A stretch of DNA of 39,520 nt from JAXJQF01 sp036311285 (GCA_036311285.1 JAXJQF010000061.1:1-39520), one strand, 5' to 3'; counted from the stretch's first letter, positions 26,780 to 35,394 are shown. Notes: generated by a model not told the origin, from the letters alone. Made by a program: numbers and translations.

Positions 26780-26999
26780 TATTAAACTCCAAAATATATG
26801 TATAAATAAAAACAAACAATTTAAAGTGTGTGAATTATATATATTCATGCAATTATAGTCAAGTAGAACTGTGAATAAGTGTAGAAAAAAAGTATTTAAT
26901 TAATTATATTGTGGATAACTAATTGTGCATGTTTTATAATTCCGTACGATGAATTTTATTGTTATAGAAGTTTACTTACATATGATTTAAGTATAAGAA
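26780..26999. promoter_or_regulatory. Divergent rpmH/dnaA control region with two DnaA boxes
   Basis: A 220-nt spacer. Minus-strand DnaA boxes are TTATTCACA at 26878-26870 and TTATCCACA at 26918-26910. A -10-like TATAAT lies at 26935-26940, about 60 nt before dnaA, and the stronger box overlaps where its -35 should be. That is a layout suited to DnaA autorepression. No clear -35 is visible. In some bacteria this spacer is the origin itself; here it has fewer boxes than the mnmG-efp spacer. Confidence 0.55.
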
Positions 27000-28637
27000 A
27001 TGATTGATATAGAATTAATAAAAGAGAAAATAAGCCAGTATCCTTTAAAAGCAAGTGATAACCGTATTTTAAGAATATTTTTAAAGTCTGCAAAACTTAT
27101 TGCTGTTAATAATATTATCTATATTTTAGTGGCAAATGGTTTAGTTGCATCACAATTAAATAGTAAGATTAACATATTAAATAAAGTTATTTATGATGCA
27201 TTTCCTAATTCTGATTATGAGATTAAGATTGAGATTTCTTCTAATTTTTCTTTAGGCGTAAAAGAAGAGAAAATAAATGTAAAAAACGATGTACAAGAAA
27301 AGAAAGAATTAGAATATTCCAATGTCAATACAGAAGAAAATAATACTGATGATAACAGTAGTATTGAAGGAATGATGAGTTTATTAAAAGCTCGTAATAC
27401 AGATTCTAATGAAAATATTACTTCTAATATAAGTGGTTATAATTCAAATTCTAATTTTGAAGATGATAAAAAAACAAAAGCAGGTACACAAAATAAAGTA
27501 AATTCAACATCTGTAGCTAATGAAACTTACAGAAAATATGATATTACTAAAAATCATTTTTATCGTAGTAATACAATTCAATCTGATAAAAATTTTGATA
27601 ACTTTGTTGAAAGTGCGTCAAATCAACAATTATGTCATTCAGCAAAAGAAGTTGTTTGTTTACCAGGTAGATATGAAATAAATCCTTTTTTTATTTATGG
27701 GGAAACAGGTCTAGGCAAGACGCATATGCTTTATGCTATTGGTAATGGTATTTTGAAAGAGCATCCTGATTTAACAGTAATGTATATAGATATAAATTTA
27801 ATGTTTGCTCAATATCAAGAAGCAGTTGAGTCTTATTCTTCTTCTAAATATGACAGAAATAGTAAGCAAAATATTCTTAGCGATTTTAAAAGTTGTTATA
27901 GAAATTTAGATGTTCTTCTTATTGATGATATCCAAGAGCTTCATAGATTTAAAGGTGGGTTTCATGATGAGTTTCTTCAACTTTTAAATGATTTAAGCAA
28001 TAGTGCTGATAAAAAGACTCAATTAGTTTTTGCTTCAAGTGTTTATGTTGATAATATAAATAATTTAGAAGCAAGATTAAAGAGTAGATTGCAGGAAGGT
28101 GTTGAAATAAAAGTTCAACCGCCTGATTTAGAGGCAAGAAAAAGAATTGTAAAGCTTAAAATGACAGAACAGTCGTTAAATCCAGAGAAGAAAGTGATTG
28201 ATTTTATAGCAGAGACTTTTCAAACTAATATTAGAATTATAGAAGGTCACATTAAGACGATCCGTATATATGCTAAATCTCGTAAAACAAAGGATATTAC
28301 TATTAATATTGTAAAAGAAGCATTGAAATCTAAATTAGTTGCAAGAAGTGTAATTCTTACAGTAGATAACATTAAAGAAAAGGTTGCTGAGCATTATCAT
28401 TTTAGTGTTAAGGATTTAGAATCAAAAAGCAGGGTAAAACCGCTTGTTAGAGCTCGTATGATGGCAATGAAGTTAGCAAGAGATAAAACAGGTGAAAGTT
28501 TACCAAGTATTGGTAAGAAATTTGGAGGAAAAGACCATACCACTGTTATGAATGCTTGCAAGAAAATTGCTGAGTTAATAGAAAAAGAACCAAGTATTGC
28601 TGATGATTATGAAGTGTTGAATTCACTGTTTTCATAA
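27000..28637 (+). CDS. dnaA: Chromosomal replication initiator DnaA
   Basis: DnaA binds origin boxes and opens the duplex. The protein has 545 residues against 467 in E. coli. Domain I (1-80) is strongly diverged. Domain II (about 85-185) is an unusually long Asn/Ser/Asp/Glu-rich linker. Domain III has P-loop GETGLGKT (234-241), Walker B VLLIDDIQEL and a sensor/arginine region LEARLKSRL; about nine extra residues occur in SYSSSKYDRNSKQN. Domain IV keeps RARMMAMKLARD and GGKDHTTVMNACKKI, the residues that read TTATNCACA, which supports the box calls in this window. The ATG has no clear Shine-Dalgarno. It begins the plus-strand dnaA-dnaN-recF-gyrB series. Confidence 0.96.
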   Translation: MIDIELIKEKISQYPLKASDNRILRIFLKSAKLIAVNNIIYILVANGLVASQLNSKINILNKVIYDAFPNSDYEIKIEISSNFSLGVKEEKINVKNDVQEKKELEYSNVNTEENNTDDNSSIEGMMSLLKARNTDSNENITSNISGYNSNSNFEDDKKTKAGTQNKVNSTSVANETYRKYDITKNHFYRSNTIQSDKNFDNFVESASNQQLCHSAKEVVCLPGRYEINPFFIYGETGLGKTHMLYAIGNGILKEHPDLTVMYIDINLMFAQYQEAVESYSSSKYDRNSKQNILSDFKSCYRNLDVLLIDDIQELHRFKGGFHDEFLQLLNDLSNSADKKTQLVFASSVYVDNINNLEARLKSRLQEGVEIKVQPPDLEARKRIVKLKMTEQSLNPEKKVIDFIAETFQTNIRIIEGHIKTIRIYAKSRKTKDITINIVKEALKSKLVARSVILTVDNIKEKVAEHYHFSVKDLESKSRVKPLVRARMMAMKLARDKTGESLPSIGKKFGGKDHTTVMNACKKIAELIEKEPSIADDYEVLNSLFS

Positions 28638-28649
28638 AGGAGACAAATA

Positions 28650-29852
28650 ATGTATTTTTCGATAAGTAAACAAAATTTTTATAAGCCGTTAGATTATATT
28701 TCTGGTCCAGCACAAGGAGCAGGACAAGATTCTATTAATGGTAATGTTTTATTAAATGTAATAAAAAATAATAATCTTTATCCTAATATAGATTCACAAT
28801 ATGTATTAGAGCTTGTATGCACAGATAATGATATTGAAATGAAATCTATTATTGGTATTTATTCAGATGAAGTGGTTGAAGGTGGTATTACTGTCAAAGT
28901 TAAATCATTATTAGACATTATAAAATCTTTTGAAGATGAAACATTTATTACTATTAAATATGATGAAAGTGATAATAGAGTTTATATAAAGACTAATTCT
29001 AATGATTTTAATATCTGTGCTGTTCCAGCTAATGGTTTTCCTAGAATAGATACATCTGATACGTGTTTCGATATGAAGATTAGAAGAAAAGAACTTTTAA
29101 CTATTATGGAAACAACTCAATCAGCTATTCTTCAGGAAAATTATAGGTATTATTTAAAAGGAATGAGATTCTCTTTTGATAAGAATAATCCTATGGAGGT
29201 TAATATATTTACTTCTGACGCTCATAGGGTAAGTATTCAAAAAGGAATATTAAATGAACCTTGTATTGTTCCAGAAGATTATATAACAGGAGGTTTCATT
29301 ATTCCTAAAAAAGGAGTAACAGAAATAATAAAATTATTATCAATAGATAAAAATAATCCTGATGAAGAAATAGTATTATCTGTTTCAGATAATTCATTAA
29401 ATACTGTTATTAATGGTATTTGTATTGTTTGTAAGTTGATAAAAGCTGATGTTTATCCTGATTTCTTTAGTTTTATACCACAAGTATGTAATAAGATAAT
29501 GGTATTGAAGCGTACTTACTTAAAATCATGTTTAAAGAGAGTAATAATCTTAAGTAATCACCATTTCCCTGCGGTTAAATTTGTAATAAAGAATGGTTTA
29601 TTAACAATAAAGTGTAAGAATAATCATCATGAAGAAGCTAAAGAATTGATAGATTTATGTTCTTATGAAGGTGATGATATTGAATTAGCTTTTAATCCAC
29701 ATTATATTATTGATGCTTGCGATAATATGACAACAGAGAAATTGAAGATTTCTTTATCAGATATGTCTAGTTGTGCTTTAATTGAACCTTTACCTAATAA
29801 AGATGAAGAAGTTAGTTATGCTAGATATTTAGTAAATAGAGTTAAGATGTAA
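28650..29852 (+). CDS. dnaN: DNA polymerase III beta subunit (sliding clamp)
   Basis: DnaN is the ring that tethers polymerase III to DNA. The 400-residue protein (E. coli 366) has three clamp domains, seen from ISKQNFYKPLDYISGP, NYRYYLKGMRFSF...TSDAHRVSIQKG and IIPKKGVTEIIKLL through SCLKRVIILSNHHFPAVKF. It is clearly DnaN but more divergent than most genes here. The C-terminus is odd: where E. coli ends YVVMPMRL, this ends YLVNRVKM, so the two methionines and the proline that line the client-binding pocket are replaced. AAAGGAG lies 8 nt before the ATG, 12 nt after dnaA. Confidence 0.95.
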   Translation: MYFSISKQNFYKPLDYISGPAQGAGQDSINGNVLLNVIKNNNLYPNIDSQYVLELVCTDNDIEMKSIIGIYSDEVVEGGITVKVKSLLDIIKSFEDETFITIKYDESDNRVYIKTNSNDFNICAVPANGFPRIDTSDTCFDMKIRRKELLTIMETTQSAILQENYRYYLKGMRFSFDKNNPMEVNIFTSDAHRVSIQKGILNEPCIVPEDYITGGFIIPKKGVTEIIKLLSIDKNNPDEEIVLSVSDNSLNTVINGICIVCKLIKADVYPDFFSFIPQVCNKIMVLKRTYLKSCLKRVIILSNHHFPAVKFVIKNGLLTIKCKNNHHEEAKELIDLCSYEGDDIELAFNPHYIIDACDNMTTEKLKISLSDMSSCALIEPLPNKDEEVSYARYLVNRVKM

Positions 29853-29858
29853 TTATTC

Positions 29859-29919
29859 TGTCCTACCTTACTTAAAAAAATTATCGTTTTGTTTATAAAA
29901 ATTGGAGTAGGGTAGGGCG
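29859..29919 (+). repeat. Long-armed inverted repeat between dnaN and recF
   Basis: TGTCCTACCTTACT (29859-29872) can pair with AGTAGGGTAGGGCG (29906-29919): 14 pairs, of which three are G-U, around a 33-nt AU-rich loop. It is GC-rich against its background. Only a short T run (TTCTT) follows, so it could be a weak terminator or attenuator, or an mRNA 3' stabiliser for dnaA-dnaN. A TATAAT just after it (29923-29928) could start a separate recF transcript. Confidence 0.45.
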
Positions 29920-29977
29920 TTCTTATAATTTGATATTATATGATTCTCTTAATATAAAATAGCTTATAAATAATAGT

Positions 29978-31093
29978 ATGTACATTAAATCTCTATATAC
30001 AAAAAATTTTAGAAATTTGAATGAACAGAAGGTTCTATTCTCTCCAGAAATAAATTTTATAATAGGAAATAATGGAGCTGGAAAAACGAATTTAATAGAA
30101 GCTATTTATTATCTATTTTTAGCTAAATCATTTAGAACAAATATATCTCATAATATAATTAATAATCAATGTACACAATGTTTCTTAAGTTCATTATTAG
30201 AAGATGAGAACGGTATTGAACATATTTTAGGTATGTCAAGAGATTCAAAATCAGAAATAAGTGTTCACTATGATGGAAATAAGCTAAACACATTAAGTGA
30301 ACTAGCTTTAATTCAAAGTGTAATAATTATAGATCCACAAGTTCTTGATATTTTGTCTTCAGGCCCCACAGCACGCAGAAAGTTCTTAGATTGGGGATGT
30401 TATTATCATTATCCAAAATTTAGGGTGATTTATTCTAAATTTATAAAAGTTCTACGTCAAAGAAATAAAATTTTACGTGATAAAAGTAAAAATCGTTTTG
30501 ATTATGAATATATTTATTGGAATAATTATTTTATTGAATTGTCTGAACAGATTAATAGTTTTAGAAAAGAGTATGTTCAAATTTTAAATACAGAAATATT
30601 TTCTTTATTAGATGTTTTTTTTCCAAAACAAAATATTCAATTTGAATTAAAATTTGGACATAACTCAGACTATAATTTATCAGATTATATTGATAGAATT
30701 TCAGATAAAGAATTTGCATTAGGATGTTCGCAAGCTGGAGCTCATCGTGCAGATTTTTCCCTTAAAATTGACAACAAAAATATAATTGAATTTTTATCTA
30801 GAGGTCAGATAAAGTTATTGGTTTGTGCTCTAAAAATCAGTCAGGCTTTATTGTGTTATAAATATACTAATAGAAAAATTATACTTTTAATGGATGATAT
30901 TGCATCTGAATTAGATTTTATTAATCTAAATAAAATATTAAACTTTGTTTCACGTGAAACATCGAAAATACAGTTTTTTATATCTATGATTGATGAAAAT
31001 ATATTGGATAAAATTAATATTAAAGATTCTTGTAATTTAGAAGTATTTAAAATTGATAGGGGAGGGGTAGAAGAAGTTTCACGTGAAACATAA
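29978..31093 (+). CDS. recF: DNA replication and repair protein RecF, with two parS sites inside the gene
   Basis: RecF helps load RecA at gapped DNA. The 371-residue SMC-like ATPase has Walker A GNNGAGKTN (30-38), the signature LSRGQIKLLVCAL and Walker B IILLMDDIASELD, followed by the usual final strand. Two parS palindromes are part of the coding sequence. One (30946-30961) encodes VSRET within FVSRETSKIQFF just after Walker B, and one (31075-31090) encodes the last residues VSRET, running into the stop. The natural end of RecF homologues is near FKIDRGGVEE, so the tail is a parS-coded extension. No Shine-Dalgarno is seen before the ATG. Confidence 0.94.
   Translation: MYIKSLYTKNFRNLNEQKVLFSPEINFIIGNNGAGKTNLIEAIYYLFLAKSFRTNISHNIINNQCTQCFLSSLLEDENGIEHILGMSRDSKSEISVHYDGNKLNTLSELALIQSVIIIDPQVLDILSSGPTARRKFLDWGCYYHYPKFRVIYSKFIKVLRQRNKILRDKSKNRFDYEYIYWNNYFIELSEQINSFRKEYVQILNTEIFSLLDVFFPKQNIQFELKFGHNSDYNLSDYIDRISDKEFALGCSQAGAHRADFSLKIDNKNIIEFLSRGQIKLLVCALKISQALLCYKYTNRKIILLMDDIASELDFINLNKILNFVSRETSKIQFFISMIDENILDKINIKDSCNLEVFKIDRGGVEEVSRET
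30946..30961. promoter_or_regulatory. parS: parS site 1 (inside recF)
   Basis: TGTTTCACGTGAAACA is a perfect 16-bp palindrome and an exact match to the bacterial parS consensus. It is read in frame within recF as part of FVSRETS. It should be bound by the ParB encoded at 16601-17485. Confidence 0.9.
31075..31090. promoter_or_regulatory. parS: parS site 2 (end of recF)
   Basis: AGTTTCACGTGAAACA keeps the 14-bp core GTTTCACGTGAAAC and differs from consensus only at the first base. It spans the last codons of recF (VSRET) and stops just before the stop codon at 31091-31093. Confidence 0.88.
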
Positions 31094-31109
31094 GTATTAT
31101 CTTTTTTAT

Positions 31110-31170
31110 ATATTAAATTTAATATCCAATAAATACTTAATTTATTAAAATTGATTTTATCAATTTTAAT
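31110..31170. repeat. AT-rich palindromes downstream of recF
   Basis: ATATTAAATTTAATAT (31110-31125) is a perfect 16-bp palindrome. ATTAAAATTGAT (31144-31155) pairs perfectly with ATCAATTTTAAT (31159-31170) around TTT. An outer pair TAAGTATT (31091-31098) and AATACTTA (31132-31139) encloses the first. Without a T tract these are poor terminators by the standard rule, but they could end recF transcription or simply reflect AT-rich drift. Confidence 0.4.
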
Positions 31171-31310
31171 ATTATCCATTATCATAAAATACTATAATTA
31201 TTTTTTATAATAAATTAAATTTATAGTTCTAGATGTTCACTATTTACCTACTATTAAAAAGTATCTAAATTTTTTAAAATTATAAATTATATAATATTGA
31301 TAGATTATTG

Positions 31311-31326
31311 TGTTTCACGTGAAACT
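31311..31326. promoter_or_regulatory. parS: parS site 3
   Basis: TGTTTCACGTGAAACT has the full 14-bp core and one mismatch at the last consensus base. It lies in the gene-free region about 220 nt after recF. Confidence 0.88.
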
Positions 31327-32726
31327 AAAAAAAGTTATATAGATGAAAATAAAAATTTCGTATATTCTAGTAAATAAAAAATCAATATCTTGAAATTATA
31401 AAATATTTTATCAGTATCCATACGTAAAGTATGATGTTGTTTAGATTTAGATTACTTTACATCAAAAGAAAAAGACATTTTTTATGTTTGTTAGTAGCTT
31501 TGTTAAATTCAATATTTATAGATGTAGATGATTGTGTGTTCATTTTAAAAAATGATTTTATAAAATGCAAAATGAATAGTTATGCTTAAATTAGTAATTC
31601 TTGAGCTTGAATATTTTATTGTGTGATTAATTCAATTTTAAAGTTATGTAAAACTAATAGAGGGTGTAAATATAATCATTACATATTTGTATAGATTTAA
31701 AATTAAATTTTTAACTGCAGATAATATTTTAATTCTATAAATTATTTTCTACTAAAATTATATTCTGAGATAGTAGTAAAGCAAAGGTTACTGAAAGTAG
31801 AAACATAAAGTGTTGTGAAATAATTTACGATTGATTTTAAAATAAGTGAAGTAAAATTTGTTGCAATAAAAATGTGTATAGATGTAATTAAGTTTATTAT
31901 TTGCATAATATTATATATTGTTTAGTGTGTAAGAGACAGATGGATTTGGAGTAATGATGTAAAGATATTTATCGAGGATTGAAGTTAGTTGTAACAAATA
32001 AATAAGTTTTAAATTCTAAAAATTAGATTACTTTTAACACTATATCAGAAAGGGGGATTATCAGAAAAATTAATGAAGAAAAGTCGTATTGTTTCCAGTT
32101 AAAATTTAAAGTTGTCATCTATTAAAAGTTTAAAATTATGTAAATAAAATTATTATAGTGTTGTAATTTTATTTATTTGGAATTTAACAAAAGTAAAATT
32201 GATAAAATTTATGATATCTATTTAGAACATTTTATAATGTGTTTTATAGTAATGATAGGTATAAAATAAAGAATACATCGTAATTAGTTATTTTTAAATA
32301 ACAAAGAGAAATAACCAAATTACTCACACTGCTAATGGTATAAACAATATAAATTAGAATAAAAGTATCCTAATTATCTTTTGTTATGAAGAACATTTTT
32401 TCCAATTAATAAGAATAAGTGTTTTCTATATTTTTAGCGTTTTCTTAAAAGTAAAAATTCATGATGTTAAAATTTTATAATTAGAAAAGTATAGCTATAA
32501 AATTTTTGTTTATATAAATAAGAGAAATCATAATTTAATAATAAATAGGGTAATAAAGATTTGTATATGTAATTAAAAAAAACAAACAAATATTATTTAT
32601 TAAATTCCTTAAAATTATTTTTTTAAGTATTTTATTTAAATTTTGGAACTAATTTTTTTTAGTGAGATTTATGAAATAGTGGAAGAGATAATATGGTATA
32701 TATAAAATGTTTTTGTATTTAAATAA

Positions 32727-32742
32727 TGTTTCACGTGAAACT
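32727..32742. promoter_or_regulatory. parS: parS site 4 (upstream of gyrB)
   Basis: TGTTTCACGTGAAACT is identical to site 3. It lies about 110 nt before the gyrB start, close enough that bound ParB could affect gyrB transcription. Confidence 0.88.
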
Positions 32743-32849
32743 TTATATAAGTGCAAAAATGTGATTTAAAATACTATTCGGGATAGAAAAAAATTGATAA
32801 AAATTATATAATATATGAGTTTAGAAATTTAAAAAGAGAATATTTTACA

Positions 32850-35279
32850 ATGACAAATAATGACTATAACGGCGATTCTATAAAAGTTTTAAAAGGTTTG
32901 GATGCTGTAAGAAAACGTCCAGGTATGTATATTGGTGATACTGATGATGGTTCTGGTTTACATCATATGGTATTCGAAGTAGTTGATAATTCTATAGATG
33001 AGGCGTTAGCTGGTTTTTGTAAAAATGTAAATGTAAAAATTCATACAGACGGCTCAGTTTCTGTTTCAGATGATGGTAGAGGTATTCCTGTAGATATTCA
33101 TCCTGAAGAAAATGTTTCAGCTGCAGAAGTGGTAATGACAGTGTTGCATGCTGGTGGTAAATTTGATGCAAACTCATATAAGGTTTCAGGTGGTTTACAT
33201 GGAGTTGGGGTTTCCGTTGTTAACGCGTTATCAGATAAATTACAGTTAACAATTAAACGTCAAGGAAAGGTTTGGCAACAAATTTATTTAGATGGTGGTA
33301 AACCAAGTGCTCCGCTTAAGGCTATAGGTGAAACATCTGAAACTGGCACAGAAATTAGATTTTGGCCAAGTCCTAGTATTTTTACGATCACAGAATTTAA
33401 ATACGAAATATTAGAAAAGAGATTAAGAGAACTTTCTTTCTTAAATTCAGGTGTTTCTATTAACTTAGAAGATGAAAGAGATGGAAAGAAAGAATTATTC
33501 CACTATCAAGGTGGTATTAATTCATTTACTGAATATTTAAATAAAGGTAAAACAGTAATTAATAAAAAGATTTTTTATTGTTCTCAATATAACGAAGAAA
33601 GTGGAATTAACGTAGAAGTATCTCTTCAGTATACCGATGCTTATTCAGACACAGAATATTGCTTCACAAATAATATTATCCAAAAGGATGGTGGAACGCA
33701 TAGAGAAGGTTTTAGAAGAGGCTTAACTAAAGCTATAAAGAATTATATAGAAGAAAATTTAAAAAATAATAAAAAATCAAATTCAAAGAAAGATAGTAAG
33801 TTTGATATTTTAACGGAAGACTGTTTAAAGGGGATTACAGCTGTAATATCTGTAAAAGTGCCAGATCCTAAATTCTCTTCTCAAACAAAAGATAAATTAG
33901 TTTCTTCTGAAGTTTCTAGTGTAGTTAATGCTGTTGTTACTGAAAAGTTAATAGAGTACCTAAATGAAAACCCAGCAGAAGCGAAAGATTTAGTTGAAAA
34001 GATTCAAGATGAAGCAGAAATAAGAGTTAAGTCTAGAAGTATACGTGAAAACTTTAGTAAGAAGACATTAAATACAATTACTGGTAAATTAGTTAACTGT
34101 GTTTGTAAAGACCCGTCATTATGTGAATTATATATAGTCGAAGGGGACTCTGCAGGTGGGTCAGCAAAGACTGGTAGAAATGCTGAATATCAAGCTATTC
34201 TTCCGCTAAGAGGTAAAATTTTAAATGTAGAAAAAGCTAGGTTTGATAAGATAATTTCATCAGATACATTGGGTACATTAATTACAGCTTTAGGATGTGG
34301 TATACAAGAAGATTTTTCTATTGATAATATTAGATATCATAATGTTGTAATCATGACAGATGCTGACGTGGATGGTGCTCATATTCGTATTTTATTATTA
34401 ACATTCTTCTTCAGACAAATGCCAGAGATTATTGAAAAAGGATATGTATATATTGCACAACCTCCTTTATACAAGTATTCAAAAGGTAAAGATAACAAAT
34501 ATATCTTAGATATCGCAGAGAAAAATCAGCACGAAATGAGTTTGGCTTTACATAATGCAAAATTATATACAAATGATTCAACTCCTCCTATCTTTGGTGA
34601 ACCTTTAGAAAAGATATTCTTAAAGTTCTCTAATTTGTTCTCTATTTATAAGAGATTAGATGTTAAAATTCCTGAGTCAATTACCAAAAACTTGGTGTTT
34701 GTTGATAATCTGTCAGCTGATGATATGGTGAATGAACAAATTGTAAAAGATTGGTCATCAAATTTTGAAAAGACGCTTAATGATTCAGAATTTATGGGAA
34801 TTTCATATAAAGTAAAGGTTGGTTTTAATTCAGAAAAGAATCTTTTTTTTCCTATTGTTAATATGTTACATTTTGGTGTTAATAAGGAATACAACTTATC
34901 ATATGAATTTTTTGTGGGAAGAGATTATCAGAAGATTTCATCTGTAGGTAGAGAAATTGAAGGATTAGTAGTTCCAGGTTCTTTTGTTACTGTAGGTGAA
35001 AAGAAATATGATGTTTCTACATTTGGTGAGTTACATTCTACGTTAATTAAGCAAGGTTTAAATAATGTTAAGGTACAACGTTATAAAGGTCTTGGTGAAA
35101 TGAACGCTGAACAGTTATATGAAACAACAATGGATCCAAATACAAGAACTTTCTTAAAGGTAAATATTGATGATGCTTTAGAAGCAAATAGAATGTTTAT
35201 TGAACTTATGGGTGAAGAAGTAGATCCAAGAAAGGTGTTTATAGCTGAAAATTCTCATTTAGCAGAAATAGAAGTTTAA
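32850..35279 (+). CDS. gyrB: DNA gyrase subunit B
   Basis: GyrB is the ATPase subunit of gyrase, which introduces negative supercoils. The 809 residues match the proteobacterial long form (E. coli 804). The GHKL ATPase domain has EVVDNSIDEA, DDGRGIPV and GGLHGVGVSVVNALS. The TOPRIM domain starts at VEGDSAGGSAK (Glu near 431), with MTDADVDGAHI near residue 504. The roughly 170-residue insertion typical of proteobacterial GyrB follows (about 560-730), and the end contains QRYKGLGEMNAEQLYETTMDP. AAAGAGA lies about 11 nt upstream of the ATG. A parS site stands about 110 nt upstream. Confidence 0.98.
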   Translation: MTNNDYNGDSIKVLKGLDAVRKRPGMYIGDTDDGSGLHHMVFEVVDNSIDEALAGFCKNVNVKIHTDGSVSVSDDGRGIPVDIHPEENVSAAEVVMTVLHAGGKFDANSYKVSGGLHGVGVSVVNALSDKLQLTIKRQGKVWQQIYLDGGKPSAPLKAIGETSETGTEIRFWPSPSIFTITEFKYEILEKRLRELSFLNSGVSINLEDERDGKKELFHYQGGINSFTEYLNKGKTVINKKIFYCSQYNEESGINVEVSLQYTDAYSDTEYCFTNNIIQKDGGTHREGFRRGLTKAIKNYIEENLKNNKKSNSKKDSKFDILTEDCLKGITAVISVKVPDPKFSSQTKDKLVSSEVSSVVNAVVTEKLIEYLNENPAEAKDLVEKIQDEAEIRVKSRSIRENFSKKTLNTITGKLVNCVCKDPSLCELYIVEGDSAGGSAKTGRNAEYQAILPLRGKILNVEKARFDKIISSDTLGTLITALGCGIQEDFSIDNIRYHNVVIMTDADVDGAHIRILLLTFFFRQMPEIIEKGYVYIAQPPLYKYSKGKDNKYILDIAEKNQHEMSLALHNAKLYTNDSTPPIFGEPLEKIFLKFSNLFSIYKRLDVKIPESITKNLVFVDNLSADDMVNEQIVKDWSSNFEKTLNDSEFMGISYKVKVGFNSEKNLFFPIVNMLHFGVNKEYNLSYEFFVGRDYQKISSVGREIEGLVVPGSFVTVGEKKYDVSTFGELHSTLIKQGLNNVKVQRYKGLGEMNAEQLYETTMDPNTRTFLKVNIDDALEANRMFIELMGEEVDPRKVFIAENSHLAEIEV

Positions 35280-35298
35280 TTATCTAAAAATTTATAAA

Positions 35299-35323
35299 GA
35301 AGACGGTATCTACCGTCTTTTTT
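35299..35323 (+). terminator. Rho-independent terminator of gyrB
   Basis: Stem AGACGGT (35301-35307) pairs with ACCGTCT (35312-35318) around a four-base loop and is followed by a T run (35319-35323). It lies about 20 nt after the gyrB stop. Confidence 0.85.
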
Positions 35324-35394
35324 ATAATGTTTAACTCTGTCACTAAGTCATAATAATATTTCTTGTATAATAAGAAAAAATTAGGAATAAGCTT

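Larger units (their letters stand above)
31094..32849. other. 1.75-kb gene-free region between recF and gyrB
   Basis: No plausible gene in any frame: the longest frame I noticed on the plus strand is 52 codons (31431-31589) with no ribosome site. The sequence is extremely AT-rich, with frequent stops and many short AT palindromes near its left end. Two parS sites bracket it (31311 and 32727). I recognise no tRNA, rRNA, riboswitch, CRISPR array or remnant of a known protein. Possible meanings are a ParB loading and spreading platform, a decayed gene, or an unrecognised RNA. The region must also contain the gyrB promoter. Confidence 0.7.

Noticed and set aside
26780..26848. Longer L34 reading frame starting at 26848.
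   Set aside because: The added 23 residues are hydrophobic and unlike any L34, while the internal ATG at 26779 has GGAG upstream and the exact L34 N-terminus.
30856..31185. A 109-codon minus-strand frame opposite the end of recF that also contains VSRET twice.
   Set aside because: The repeat of VSRET on both strands is a consequence of the parS palindromes. The frame is a shadow of recF.
31431..31589. A 52-codon frame in the recF-gyrB desert (MMLFRFRLLYIKRKRH...).
   Set aside because: There is no ribosome site and its length is within chance for 1.75 kb of sequence. It matches nothing I recognise, so it is not called as a gene.
31925..31940. GTGTGTAAGAGACAG resembles the Tn5 mosaic-end/Nextera adapter (GTGTATAAGAGACAG).
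   Set aside because: It has an internal mismatch and the outer part of the adapter does not match. True adapter contamination or a Tn5 end would normally match exactly, so this is more likely coincidence.
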